NCBI RefSeq assembly: GCF_932276165.1
Contig: NC_063982.1
Span: forward strand, 4,357,501-4,421,500
Direction: 5' to 3'
Length of the DNA: 64,000 bases
Origin: Plutella xylostella
Taxonomy: Eukaryota; Arthropoda; Insecta; Lepidoptera; Plutellidae
Below the pieces are notes generated by a model. It was not told the DNA's origin, did not search any database, and saw only the letters and a program-made list of their open reading frames with translations. The position numbers and the translations under genes were made by a program. Shown one piece after another: positions 44,541-55,837 of the stretch. How positions within the stretch are numbered: position 1 is the first letter of the stretch; the number at the start of each line of letters is the position of its first letter.

Positions 44541-46266
44541 ATTTCTGTAAATTTTTATGAACAAGTTTTCTAAAATGTACAAAATATAGCTTCTTCAAAC
44601 CTTACCTACATTTTTCATTACTTACTACCTCACCTAAAACATTAATAAGCAGAGTGATATACACTGCTCTACATATTTTAAGGGCTAGATAAATGTACGA
44701 GTAAGTACGCGTACTAACGTAACTTTATTGGTATGAAGTTCTCGAATTTAATTATGTGTGATTAATGGTGATTAACAAGCAAAAAAGTTCGTCGGGCCAT
44801 AAGTAACTACGCGTACTTACTCGCACGTCTATCTGGTCCTTACAGACATTTACATACAAGTTACAGGAAGGTAATCACACTTCATTCTTCTATAACTTCA
44901 CAATCTTAATACGAATAGGTACATAGGTGTAGATTAAATCAAGTTTAAATATAAAAAAAAATAAGTACATAATGTAAAGTATTCTTCAGTGATCGTAACT
45001 GATATTTGAAGTTAAGCCACATATGGCACGGTCAGCCATTAATGGGTGACCGATTTCAAGTGGTTGTATTTTGCACGCTTCCGTAGTTCCGGTTGCTGCT
45101 TCGGCAGCAGTCGTTAAGCCTAGTAAGAGGCCTTCGTGCGGAATGAAAACATCTGACAGTTGGGTTGCCCACTAACCCAACAACTCTCTAAGCACAAGTT
45201 TGCCTGGGTTGGGGTTCCACCAACCAGCACTATTCCTATTCCAGACTAGGCCTAAACCCCTTCCCTCATTGGAAGGAGCCCCTGTCGAAGCGTGTGTGTG
45301 TAAAGATGATCCTGCCTTTTTGTCTTGGTTTAAAACTTTTCATATTGGTATGTATGTATACATACCACCCTGATATAATTATTTCTGCAGAATTAAATAA
45401 AAAAATTATAATGGTACGTACCTATGTTTTTTTTATTTTTCTTTCAATTTTAAAAGCCAAAATACTATAATACCTAGCTTAAAATAAACTGGAGAGCCGA
45501 GCGTAGCGAGGCAATATACTTCAATATACGACACATATTTTTTTAAAGTTAGACATCAAGTTTATCGATGTGATACACTTAAAATCAACTATGAACTTTA
45601 CCATAAATTACTACTCCAATCATCATTCCACAAATCGCAAAAGCCGAGCGATGCGGGTAGCTGGTATCTGAACTGTAAGTCCCAAACCCTGGAGAACCGA
45701 GCGAAGCGAGGTAATTTTACTGTACGAATGAATTTCACAGTAAACAAGTAGGTATATTATTACGAGAGCAGAGCATACGAGTATCATCTTTACTTTTTCT
45801 TATGCTTTTATTAATACTTACATTTACATTGGTATGCCCTGTTCGGTTTTTAAAACTAAACTAAGTAACTAAAATAAATAAAATAACCATCTAGCTGCGA
45901 GATTTCCACCCATTGAGTACAGTTTAAGTGATGTAACCAGTAGTTCAATGCGTGTCTTGTGTCCCTTTTGTCTATGCCCGTAGATATGGCACGAGCTTGA
46001 GCAATGAGCTTTTCCGAGTGGCGTATACAACGACTTTGTAATGGGCGTGTATATGAACTGTATCTTATTTTAGTGCGGCGCATCCTGACAAGTTTGACAA
46101 GTTTGTCAGGATGCGCCGCACTGTCTATTTACCCGACTGCCGAAGGAGGAGGGTAATGTTTTTTATTAAGCGAGCGTGTAATGAAAATGATTGAGATGAA
46201 AACAGAAAAAGCATAACTTAATTCAAAAGATTTTATTGTCGGTCATATAAAAATGTAGGTACCAAG
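44541..46266. other. Intergenic spacer of tandem unit 1-2
   Basis: Almost the same sequence returns at 47703-49381. Contents: B-gene 3' UTR, a paired CGTACGAGTAAGTACGCGTA block (near 44697 and, inverted, 44810), a SINE/LINE tail (45003-45310), GAGCCGAGCG..GCGAGG motifs (45490, 45645, 45694), a strong hairpin (46072-46122) and the A-gene 3' flank. No gene. Confidence 0.7.
46072..46122. repeat. Perfect 20-bp hairpin near the class A 3' end
   Basis: AGTGCGGCGCATCCTGACAA at 46072-46091 is perfectly complementary to 46103-46122, with an 11-base loop. The copy at 49220-49268 has mismatches in the arm. Units at 36877 and 55698 carry only the left arm. Confidence 0.85.
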
Positions 46267-46719
46267 TTAGTAGTAACCAAGTCCGGGGCAGGCGCAGCTG
46301 CAGATGCCGGGGTTGTTGCCCACGATGGTGACGAGGCCAGCGGCAGGGAGCTCAGCGCTGAAGGAGACAGCACCACTGGTCGGCAGGTTTCCGTTGATGT
46401 AGGTCTGTCCTCCGACTCCCAGTTGGCCAAGAGCGGCGATCTCACCGACGCCCGAGCCTCCGTATCCGCCGTAGCTTGAGGCTCCGTATGCGCCGTTTCC
46501 AATGATACCATTGTTCAGACCACCAAGGCCGAGTCCATTGTAGATTCCGCCGAGTCCGTTGAGTCCACCGCAGGACACTCCGCTAAGTCCGTTAAGTCCG
46601 CTGAGTCCACCGTATGACAGTCCACCGCAGCTGTTGATGGGCTGCTGCACACACTGGCTGTAGATGCTCTGGATGAGCAGAGCCTGAGCGCACAGGACGA
46701 AGAAAGCGAACTTGGCCAT
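46267..46719 (-). CDS. Chorion class A protein (unit 2)
   Basis: Intronless, 150 codons from MAKFAFFVLCAQ. An in-frame ATG 24 codons upstream (46791) falls upstream of the TATA-proximal start region and is unlikely to be used; the MAKF start matches all sister genes. The sequence differs from unit 1 at only a few codons (SYGG for PYGG). Same repeats, central domain and CSCACPGLGYY end. Confidence 0.93.
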   Translation of the reverse strand: MAKFAFFVLCAQALLIQSIYSQCVQQPINSCGGLSYGGLSGLNGLSGVSCGGLNGLGGIYNGLGLGGLNNGIIGNGAYGASSYGGYGGSGVGEIAALGQLGVGGQTYINGNLPTSGAVSFSAELPAAGLVTIVGNNPGICSCACPGLGYY

Positions 46720-46986
46720 TTTCGATATATTTCCAAGGGAAAATAGAAAGTGAATTTGAAGACTAAAATGCGCACTATTTATACAAAACATTTCATTACG
46801 GATTACGACATAGCACTAGGTAAAATTTCTAGGAAATACGTGAGATAAAGCTCGAGTGAATTGATAATAGTTTATTGACCCAATAACTTTCTAATTGAAT
46901 CGTTTCATCACCTGCGAAGTTTTCAGAACATATAAATATTCAATCAAGGACAAGATGGGTCATTCTTTTAACAAGAACCAATCAAG
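46720..46986. promoter_or_regulatory. Bidirectional chorion promoter, unit 2
   Basis: 267 bases, nearly identical to unit 1. The TACGTGAGATAAAG composite is at 46837-46850. TATA boxes face both genes (reverse near 46777, forward near 46931). Confidence 0.75.
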
Positions 46987-47702
46987 ATGGTTTCAAAGAC
47001 TCTTTTTGTTGCCTTCGCTGCCGTCCTCTTGGTCCAGGTAAGTTCATGAAAAAAAAATGTAGGTATCTAAACAATACAGGAATCTGTCAATAATAATTTC
47101 GGGTTATTAGAACTGATAGAACATAATTCATTCTTTCTGAACAGGCTGTCTACGGCTCGTGCGGGTGCGGCGTCAACAACTACGCCCCGCTGGTGTCAGC
47201 AGGCTGCGGCAGCAACGTCGCCTTGTCCAACGGCCTCCTGGGATCCAACCTCATCGGCCTGAACAATGGATACGGCTCTTCAGTTCTATCCAGCGGCCTC
47301 GCGTACCCTGAGAGCATTCTGAGCATCGCCAGTGGCTCCTACACCACCCCGAACGGCATCTCAGTTGTAGCTGAGAATCTGGAGCTCGGTGGAACGGTGG
47401 CAGTGTCTGGGGCTATGCCCTTCGTCGGAGCAGTCTCTATGGGCGGCGTGGCTCCCACCTCTGGTCAAGCGCAAGTCGCCTACAGCTCTGTGCCTGGTGT
47501 GGCTCTCACCGACGCTGGCTGCGGTCAGGGTATCTCTGGAGGTGTCATTGGCTCCAACATTGGCTACAACGGACTCATCGGAAACGGCATTGGTAACAAC
47601 TACCTGGGCAACGGTCTGATTGGAAACAACTACCTGGGTAACAACCTGGTTGGTAACCGACTGCTCGGTAACAACATTGGCTGTGGATGTGGCTGTCAGT
47701 AA
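46987..47702 (+). CDS. Chorion class B protein (unit 2)
   Basis: Exon 1 at 46987-47037 encodes MVSKTLFVAFAAVLLVQ. Exon 2 at 47145-47702 starts AVYGSCGCGV, giving 202 residues ending GCGCGCQ. It differs from unit 1 by GSNVALS for GNNLALS and by LELGG for LEIGG. Same domain structure as its sister genes. Confidence 0.94.
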
Positions 47703-49381
47703 ATTTCTGTTAATTTTTATGAATAAGTTTTCTAAAATGTACAAAATATAGCTTCTTCAAACCTTACCTACATTTTGCATTACTTACTACCTCACCTAAA
47801 ACATTAATAAGCAGAGTGATATACAAGCATCACTGCTCTACATATTTTAAGGGCTAGATAAACGTACGAGTAAGTACGCGTACTAACGTAACTTTATTGG
47901 TATGAAGTTCTCGAATTTAATTATGTGTGATTAAAGGTGATTAACAAGCAAAGAAGTTCGTGGGGCCATAAGTAACTACGCGTACTTACTCGCACGTCTA
48001 TCTGGTCCTTACGGACATTTACATACAAGTTACAGGAAAGTAATCACACTTCATTCTTCTATAACTTCACAATCTTAATACGTATAGGTGTAGATTAAAT
48101 GAAGTGAAAATATAAAAAAATAAGTACATAATATAAAGTATTCTTCAGTAATCGTAACTGATATTTGAAGTTAAGCCACATATGGCACGGTCAGCCATTA
48201 ATGGGTGACCGATTTCAAGTGGTTGTATTCTGCACGCTTCCGTAGTTCCGGTTGCTGCTTCGGCAGCAGTCGTTAAGCCTAGTAAGAGGCCTTCGTGCAG
48301 AATGAAAACATCTGACAGTTGGGTTGCCCACTAACCCAACAATTCTCTTAGCACAAGTTTGCCTGGGTTGGGGTTCCACCAACCAGCACTAGGCCAGCAT
48401 GGTGGACTAGGCCTAAACCCCTTCCCTCATTGGAAGGAAGCTCTGTCGAAGCGTGTGTGTGTAATGATGATCCTGCCTTTTTGTCTTGGTTTAAAACTTT
48501 TCATATACATACATACCACCCTGATATAATTATTTCTGCAGAATTAAATAAAAAAATATAATGGTACGTACCTATGTTTTTTTTATTTTTCTTTCATTTT
48601 TATAAGCCACAATACGAGTACTATAATACCTAGTTTAAAATAAACTGGAGAGCCGAGCGTAGCGAGGCAATATACTTCAATATACAGACACATATTTTTT
48701 GAAAGTTAGACACCAAGTTTGTCAATGTGATACAATTCAAATCAATTATGAAATTTACCATAAATTACTACTCCAACCGTCATTCCACAAATCGCAAAAG
48801 CCGAGCGATGCGGGTAGATTTATCTGAACTGTAAGTCCCAAACCCTGGAGAGCCGAGCGAAGCGAGGTAATTTTATTGTACGAATGAATTTCACAGTAAA
48901 CAAGTAGGTATATTATTACGAGAGAGCATATCATCTTTCCTTTTTCTTATGCTTTTATTAATACTTACATTTACATTGGTATGCCCTGTTCTGTTTTTAA
49001 AACTAAACTAAGTAGGTAACTAAAATAAATAAAATAACCATCTAGCTGCGAGATTTCCACCCATTGAGTACAGTTTAAGTGATGTAATCAGTAGTTCAAT
49101 GCGTGTCTTGTGTCCCTTTTGTCTATGCCCGTAGATACGGCACGAGCTTGAGCAATGAGCTTTTCCGAGTGGCGTATACAACGACTTTGTAATGGGCGTG
49201 TATATGAACTGTATCTTATAGTGCGGCGCATCCTGACAAGTTTGACAAGTTTATCAGGATGCGCCGCAATGTTTATTTTATTAATCGAGCGTGTAATGAA
49301 AATGATTGAGATGAAAACAGAAAAAGCATAACTTCATTCAAAAGATTTTATTGTCGGTCATATCAAAATGTAGGTACCAAG
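47703..49381. other. Intergenic spacer of tandem unit 2-3
   Basis: A near-copy of 44541-46266 with small indels. It includes the SINE tail (48180-48470), GCCGAGCG..GCGAGG motifs (48651, 48801, 48847) and an imperfect form of the hairpin (49220-49268). No gene. Confidence 0.7.
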
Positions 49382-49843
49382 TTAGTAGTAACCAAGTCCG
49401 GGGCAGGCGCAGCTGCAGATGCCGGGGTTGTTGCCCACGATGGTGACGAGGCCAGCGGCAGGGAGCTCAGCGCTGAAGGAGACAGCACCACTGGTCGGCA
49501 GGTTTCCGTTGATGTAGGTCTGTCCACCGACTCCCAGTTGGCCAAGAGCGGCGATCTCACCGACGCCCGAGCCTCCGTATCCGCCGTAGCTTGAGGCTCC
49601 GTATGCGCCGTTTCCAATGATACCATTGTTCAGACCACCAAGGCCGATTCCATTGATTCCATTGTAGATTCCGCCAAGTCCGTTGAGTCCACCGCAGGAC
49701 ACTCCGCTAAGTCCGTTAAGTCCGCTGAGTCCACCGTATGGCAGTCCACCGCAGCTGTTGATGGGCTGCTGCACACACTGGCTGTAGATGCTCTGGATGA
49801 GCAGAGCCTGAGCGCACAGGACGAAGAAAGCGAACTTGGCCAT
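49382..49843 (-). CDS. Chorion class A protein (unit 3)
   Basis: Intronless, 153 codons. Same as units 1 and 2 except for a three-codon expansion in the Gly repeat (YNGINGIGLGG), a small repeat-number change in the arm. Signal peptide, central domain and CSCACPGLGYY end are unchanged. Confidence 0.93.
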   Translation of the reverse strand: MAKFAFFVLCAQALLIQSIYSQCVQQPINSCGGLPYGGLSGLNGLSGVSCGGLNGLGGIYNGINGIGLGGLNNGIIGNGAYGASSYGGYGGSGVGEIAALGQLGVGGQTYINGNLPTSGAVSFSAELPAAGLVTIVGNNPGICSCACPGLGYY

Positions 49844-50110
49844 TTCGATATATTTCCAAAGGAAAATAGAAAGTGAATTTGAAAACTAATATGCGCACTA
49901 TTTATACAAAACATTTCATTACGGATTACGACATAGCACTAGGTATAGTTTCTAGGAAATACGTGAGCTTTATGCTCGTGTGAATTGATAATAGTTTATT
50001 GACCCAATAACTTACTAATTGCAATGTTTCATCACCTGCGAAGTTTTCAGAACATATAAATATTCAATCAAGGACAAGATGGGTCATTCTTTTAACAAGA
50101 ACCAAACAAA
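49844..50110. promoter_or_regulatory. Bidirectional chorion promoter, unit 3
   Basis: 267 bases, similar to units 1 and 2. At 49960-49974 the CACGT part is kept (TACGTGAG), but the adjacent GATA site has become CTTTATG. TATA boxes face both genes. Confidence 0.72.
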
Positions 50111-50826
50111 ATGGTTTCAAAGACTCTTTTCGTTGCCTTCGCTGCCGTCCTCTTGGTCCAGGTAAGTTCATGAAAAAATATATGATGTAGCCAAACAATA
50201 CAGACATCTGTTAATAATAATTTCGGGTTATTAGAACTGATAGAACATAATTCATTCTTTCTGAACAGGCTGCCTACGGCTCGTGCGGGTGCGGCGTCAA
50301 CAACTACGCCCCGCTGGTGTCAGCAGGCTGCGGCAACAACCTCGCCTTGTCCAACGGCCTCCTGGGATCCAACCTCATCGGCCTGAACAATGGATACGGC
50401 TCTTCAGTTCTGTCCAGCGGCCTCGCATACCCTGAGAGCATTCTGAGCATCGCCAGTGGCTCCTACACCACCCCGAACGGCATCTCAGTTGTAGCTGAGA
50501 ATCTGGAGATCGGTGGAACGGTGGCAGTGTCTGGGGCTATGCCCTTCGTCGGAGCAGTATCTATGGGCGGCGTGGCTCCCACCTCTGGTCAAGCGCAAGT
50601 CGCCTACAGCTCTGTGCCTGGTGTGGCTCTCACCGACGCTGGCTGCGGTCAGGGTATCTCTGGAGGTGTCATTGGCTCCTACATTGGCTACAACGGACTC
50701 ATCGGAAACGGCATTGGTAACAACTACCTGAGCAACGGTCTGATTGGAAACAACTACCTGGGTAACAACCTGGTTGGTAACAGACTGCTCGGTAACAACA
50801 TTGGCTGTGGATGTGGATGTCAGTAA
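50111..50826 (+). CDS. Chorion class B protein (unit 3)
   Basis: Exon 1 at 50111-50161 encodes MVSKTLFVAFAAVLLVQ. Exon 2 at 50269-50826 starts AAYGSCGCGV, giving 202 residues. It carries IGSYIGYNG where the sister genes have IGSNIGYNG. It starts exon 2 with AAYG as in unit 0, and not AVYG as in units 1 and 2, so it is a mosaic of variants. Confidence 0.94.
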
Positions 50827-51234
50827 ATCTCTGTATTTTTATGAACAAGTTTTCAACAATGAACAAAATATAGCTTCTTGAAACCTTACCTAGATTTTTT
50901 ATTATTTACTACTTCACCTAAATCATTAACTAGGAGAATGATAATAATCTCCGCTTTGTGCGTAGGTATATTATTGACATAACACTCTTAAATACGAGTA
51001 GTAGGTAGGCTGAAAGGAAGATATAAAAAAGTTATGAATATAATTGTGAAAATGTTAGGTAGGTAAGTATGTACTTAACGTATTTTCGAATAACTCCTAC
51101 CATCAATAAAATACAAGGTGGTAGTTAGGTGCAATGTACCTATACAACATATAGGTATTATTATGTACTTATATGTCCATGTACATATTCTTTTAGCATT
51201 AAGTCTAACACTTACTTTCTTTGAACACTTATTT
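50827..51234. other. 3' flank of unit 3 up to the 3.6 kb element
   Basis: The first 110 bases match the other B 3' flanks, then similarity stops. AT-rich, no gene. Confidence 0.5.
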
Positions 51235-51719
51235 CGTCGCAGTCGTAGAACAATGACGGATCTGCAAAACAGCAACTTTACAGGAGAGCCAGTTAAAGTT
51301 TTTAAACAACGTTTTGTTCAATAAAATGAAAACGGCTGAAGGAATTGATTTGAAATTTGGTCACATTATTATACGAATGGTCTTTTGCAATATAGGCTGT
51401 ATAATGAGTCTGTAATAAGTCTAGGTTTCCTGAAAAATCAGATGTGTCATTGTTCTATGGATCCAACTATGTCGCATTATATGATACGTCGTTTTTTTAC
51501 GGATTATCATTGCGTATCTAATGGCGTATTATACTTTTCGTCGTTATTTTAGGGAATATTTGGAAAAATTCAATGACAGATCTTTAAAGAACCTATTTAG
51601 GAGGGTGCTGATTGCACTATATAATTTTTGTTTAGGTCTTAAATATTAAACAAAATACAATTCTTTTATAAAATGTTTTGTTAAGACCCTATTGTGTCCC
51701 ATCATCAGCCAATAATCAT

Positions 51720-52440
51720 CCAATGCTGAACATAGGCCTCTCCCAAGGAGTGCCACAACACTTGGTCCTCGGCCTTCCTCATCCAGCCACTACCAGCTAA
51801 CTGCCTAAGGTTGTCCTTGTTTGTGACCCGAGAATTCGTCCACCCCAACGGTTATCGGCTCTTTGGCAGATATGGCCACTGCCACTTCAGCTTGCACATT
51901 TTGACAGCTATGTATGTCGGTAACCTTAGTCCTCAGACGGATACCCTCATTTCTGATACGATCCATCAGAGAAAGCCTAAGCATAGCTCTCTCTATAGCA
52001 CGCTGAGCGACTTTAAATCGGTGGACCAGTACTACCGTCAGTGTCCACGTTTCTGCCCCATACGTGATCACTGGCAAGATGCACTGGTTGAAGAAGACTT
52101 TTGTCTTCAGGCTCTGAGGGATGGCCGAGGATAATATGTGACAGAGTTTCCCAACTCAATTGTGACCCACTGCAGGGCAAAGGTCTCTTCCTGGGTCTTC
52201 CAGATATCCCTGTCAATGATCTCCTCATTCCAGTTTCTACTAAACACGTCTAGGACATCCCGCCATCCTCTTCTGGGTCTGCCCCTGTGCCGGCGGCCGT
52301 TATCGGCTATCCATTCGGTGGCGTTTTATCCCACCTATCCGGCTGCATACGACAGACGTACGCCGCCCAGTCCCACTTCAGTTTGGCGGTCTTATCACCC
52401 ACGTCGAAGGAAATCGCGCCCAAGTTATTTACTCATTGAC
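51720..52440 (-). pseudogene. Degenerate RTE-like retrotransposon pieces
   Basis: The reverse strand shows ITYGAETWTLT, RFKVAQRAIERAML and DRIRNEGIR at 52077-51805. It shows KWDWAAYVCRMQPDRW near 52400 and PSEPEDKSLL near 52110, all with frame breaks. These are signatures of the RT C-terminal region of insect RTE-type elements. The order suggests two overlapping truncated copies. Confidence 0.65.
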
Positions 52441-53229
52441 ATATTGGATTTCTTTCTCTTTCTGTAGATAGTACCAACGAGTAGGTAGGTAGATGTAGGT
52501 TGGATGAATTTTGTGGTTTTAAGGGTGGAAAGTATTGCTTAGTAGTGCATACTGTCGAAGCCTTTGGTATAGTCAATATCATCAATAAATGCAAGGTAAA
52601 GTTGTGTTTGTGGGTTAAACTCATTGAACTTATTTATTTAACTTATAATCTGGTTGAGCGTATGTTGGTGGTGGAATAACTAGGTCGGACACCGGCTCTG
52701 GTGATTCATGTTAGTTCTGCAGAGAACGGATGCGATTGTGAATTAATTTTATGAATGATTTTTACAATTGTGTGATGTCAAGCTAACGGTCTATTATAGT
52801 TTCCGAAGTCTGATTTCTCACCCTTTTTATGGAGAAGTAGGTAAGTACGTATATATTGTTAGAATTGCAGAATTTACGGAGAAATTTTCCTGAAACTAAT
52901 ACATGAATAAAGTGGGCTTACCTATTTTTAAAAGGGAAAGCCCCAGTATCAATAGAGTGCTGGTGATTGTGAAACAGCTGAGGAAAATGACCAGCATTCG
53001 GTTGATGTTTGGTTGATAATACAGAAACCTTATGTTTGATATGAATTCTGCGACTGACTTGGTTTGTATGTTTGTTAACTCATGAAAATCGCTGGAAAAA
53101 CAGAATTCCAAACATCTAGCATGATTTTGTGCTCCCATAATTCATCACCTGCCTCTGACGGTAGGGGTGATGAACGTGGTTCTACAAAAAAAGTAGTTAC
53201 ATAATTTTACATTGTTTTTCAGCATATAT

Positions 53230-54082
53230 TATTTTATTTTATTTTTATTTATTTAATAAGCTTACATATTAATTGTAGTTTTACAATGAGTCCCACAAAA
53301 CTGTTTGTATACAATTTGCCTGTGGGATCGGAGTCTCTTATACTAAACAAAATACTTTTTTATGTTTTAGGTATTGTTATACATAATTGGTAATATCACA
53401 ACAAATAATAAAATTATAATCTGAGGTGAACTTGTATCAAGGTAAGTTAAGCAAAAAATATTTTTTTAATTTAGTTTTAAATTTAGATAACATAGGCTCT
53501 TGTCGTATATCCTGAGGTAAACTATTAAGTAGGTACGGTATTCTTTTTTTTAGAGTTCTATCACCATAATAATTATTAACTTTAGGTACCTCAAATTTAC
53601 CCTCAGATATAGACCTTGTGCCGTGTTTATGGGTAATGGGATGAAGGTAATTATTACAGGTTTTATAATTGTGAATGGCTAATAGATATTTAAATTTAAC
53701 AGTGACTGGCAGAATTTTACATATTTTATACAGTTTTTTATAATTATCTTTACATTCTAATTTGGTTTTTGTATTAACTAGTAGCTTTAAAAATCGAGTC
53801 TGCAATGTTTCTAGTTTATCTAAGTAGGTTTTAAACGTTAGCCCATAACAATCAAGAGCATAATCTAAGATTGAATCGACTAAAGCAAAGTATAAACATT
53901 TTAACGTGCTAATAGGAACTTTATAACTTAAATGATAAAATTTACCTAATAATATCCTTAATTTATCGCTAATATATTCTATATGTTGAGACCATGAGAA
54001 ATTATTATCAATCTTTACACCAAGGTAGGTTACACAATCTACTCTTTCAATTGGTTTACATTGACAATTAACCAAATTATAG
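53230..54082 (-). mobile_element. 5'-truncated non-LTR retrotransposon 3' end
   Basis: The frame at 54075-53437 (212 codons) encodes the end of an RT protein: VTYLGVKIDNNFSW, LYFALVDSILDYALDCYG, LQTRFLKLL, KFKTKLKKYFL. A 3' UTR and an A/T-rich tail (ATTTTATTTTATTTTTATTT on the + strand near 53232) follow. Upstream coding sequence is missing. It lies inside the 3.6 kb element and, being uninterrupted, probably inserted later. Confidence 0.75.
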
Positions 54083-54842
54083 TAGTTTTAAGGACATATT
54101 AATTAGCAAAAATCTACTCAAAAATCATAAATTTATTTATTTTCCATTGAAAATACGTAATATTATTAAAGAACAAAGACGTATCTTAAAATTATCCCAA
54201 AGAATAACGACGGTTATCTACACACGTCTACCACTTATCCATAGAACAATGACGGTTTATACAAAACACCAATAGTTAGGACATAGAATATCGTCGCATT
54301 TTAAATACCGTCACTAAATATAACAAACAAATAATATTACTTTTTTAGAACACCGTACGTAATTATAACTAACTTCTGAATGATTTTAGCGAAAATCAGG
54401 GCTTTCATTTTATTAAAACAAAGTCCCAAGAATAACGACGGATTTGAAAGACCGTCTTTTTTCTATGGGAGAAGTATGAAAAAAAAATTGCATAGAAAAC
54501 AGAACTTTTAAAATAATAAATATAGCAAAAAAACAATTTAAGTACTCATTACGTGTTCCATGTGCTCCTCCATAGAACACTGACACAACAAACAAACTGT
54601 CGTGCGGGAGCGGGTTGCGGGGGGTGAGGTTCACCGCGGAACATCGACGGGACTGCACAAGCGCCCATATTCTACGCGAAAAAATCAAAACCGTCAGTGT
54701 TCGACTCTGTATTTCACTTATTATAAAAGATTTAAAAAAAAAACTCTTTTTGTATTGGTAAATAATGCAATTTTGAAGAAGAATCTGCAATAATCCGAAA
54801 ATCGAAAAAAATCAGATCCGTCACTGTTCTACGACTGCGACG

Positions 54843-55837
54843 ATTTATTTATTTTATAATATTTTGCAAAATTAAATAAATATGCCAATATATTGGTATC
54901 TATAATGTTTAATATTTTTACAAACTAATAGTTCAAAATATACTCGAGATCCGACCGTAACGAGGCAATATAGGTACTTTAAATACAGATATATTTTTCT
55001 AAAAGTTGGACACCAAGTCTACCAAGGTTAAATGATTAAAACCCTTTTTAACTATTCGATAAACAACTATACGATATAATTACCTCGCTTCGCTCGGCTC
55101 TCCAGCAGCCTTACTCCCAGCGATGAGTCGCTGAACCGATTTCGATTCGATATGAAATACGAACGCAACATCGGCCTGACATCGGCTTACTGTTTCGGCT
55201 ACCGTTTAAAAAATAATCATTAGTCGTTTCTTGATATATTTTCTATATTGTATCTGGTCAGCGTGGCAGTCAAAACCGAGGTGGTGGTGCCGAATTAAAC
55301 GCCTTCAATTTTTCAACTGCTTTTGAATTGTCTTTTGGTTCGGCGACTATTAATCGCTGGGAGTAAGGCGGCAGGTTTTGCAATTTTACGGTTCTGATAG
55401 CTTACATAGTTTACCTATGTAAGTTTTATATTTCCCCTTATTGCTCAGCTTTTGACATTTGTGGAATCAAGGTTTGGTATGTTAATACCTCGCTTCGCTC
55501 GGCTCTTATCTTCTTTTTGTTTTTTCCTGCTTCTTATGTTTTTTTACTAAGGTATCATTGGTATATCCCGTTCTGGATGGTAAAAAATCTAACTGCAAGG
55601 TGCAAGATTTCAACTTAGGTAAGTACACAATAATGTTTGGGTGATGTAATTAAATCAATGCGTGTCTACTGTCTAGTGTACCAAAACTGTATTCTATTTG
55701 AGTGCGGCGTATCCTGGCCAGTCTATCTATAGTCTATTTTATTAACTAAGGGAGCGGGAAAAAACGGATGAGATATAAACTGAAAAGTAGATCTTAATCA
55801 AAACATTTAATTGTCGGTCATTTGAAAATGGCTCCAG
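54843..55837. other. Rearranged chorion spacer left of the orphan A gene
   Basis: Pieces of the chorion spacer occur in both orientations: CCGACCGTAACGAGGCAATAT forward near 54953, and TACCTCGCTTCGCTCGGCTC reversed near 55081 and 55485. A MITE lies at 55108-55369. The A 3' flank starts near 55620. No gene. Confidence 0.6.
55108..55369. mobile_element. MITE with GCCTTACTCCCAGCGAT inverted ends
   Basis: GCCTTACTCCCAGCGATGAG on the left faces ATCGCTGGGAGTAAGGC on the right, and a further AGTCGCTGAACC / GGTTCGGCGACT pair lies inside. It sits within the chorion spacer motif GGCTCTCCAG. CAG on both sides may be the target site. Confidence 0.7.

Larger units (their letters stand above)
51235..54842. 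mobile_element. 3.6 kb candidate DNA transposon with 30-bp inverted repeats
   Basis: CGTCGCAGTCGTAGAACA followed by ATGACGGATCTG at 51235-51264 faces its reverse complement at 54813-54842, with 29 of 30 bases matching. The core AGAACANTGACGG recurs below the ends (near 51446, 54241, 54575 and 54690). Flanks ACTTATTT and ATTTATTT could be an 8-bp duplication with one change. No transposase is recognised. Inside are remnants of two kinds of non-LTR elements. Confidence 0.68.

Noticed and set aside
46720..46791. Upstream in-frame ATG for the unit 2 class A gene
   Set aside because: It would put 24 extra residues before a perfect signal peptide. The sister genes start at MAKF, and the extension runs into the TATA-to-ATG leader.
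52896..53138. Reverse-strand frame with a hydrophobic stretch and a GTAAGC donor, possibly a membrane-receptor exon
   Set aside because: No acceptable next exon is found; the only nearby acceptor would make a 32-base intron. Left unannotated.
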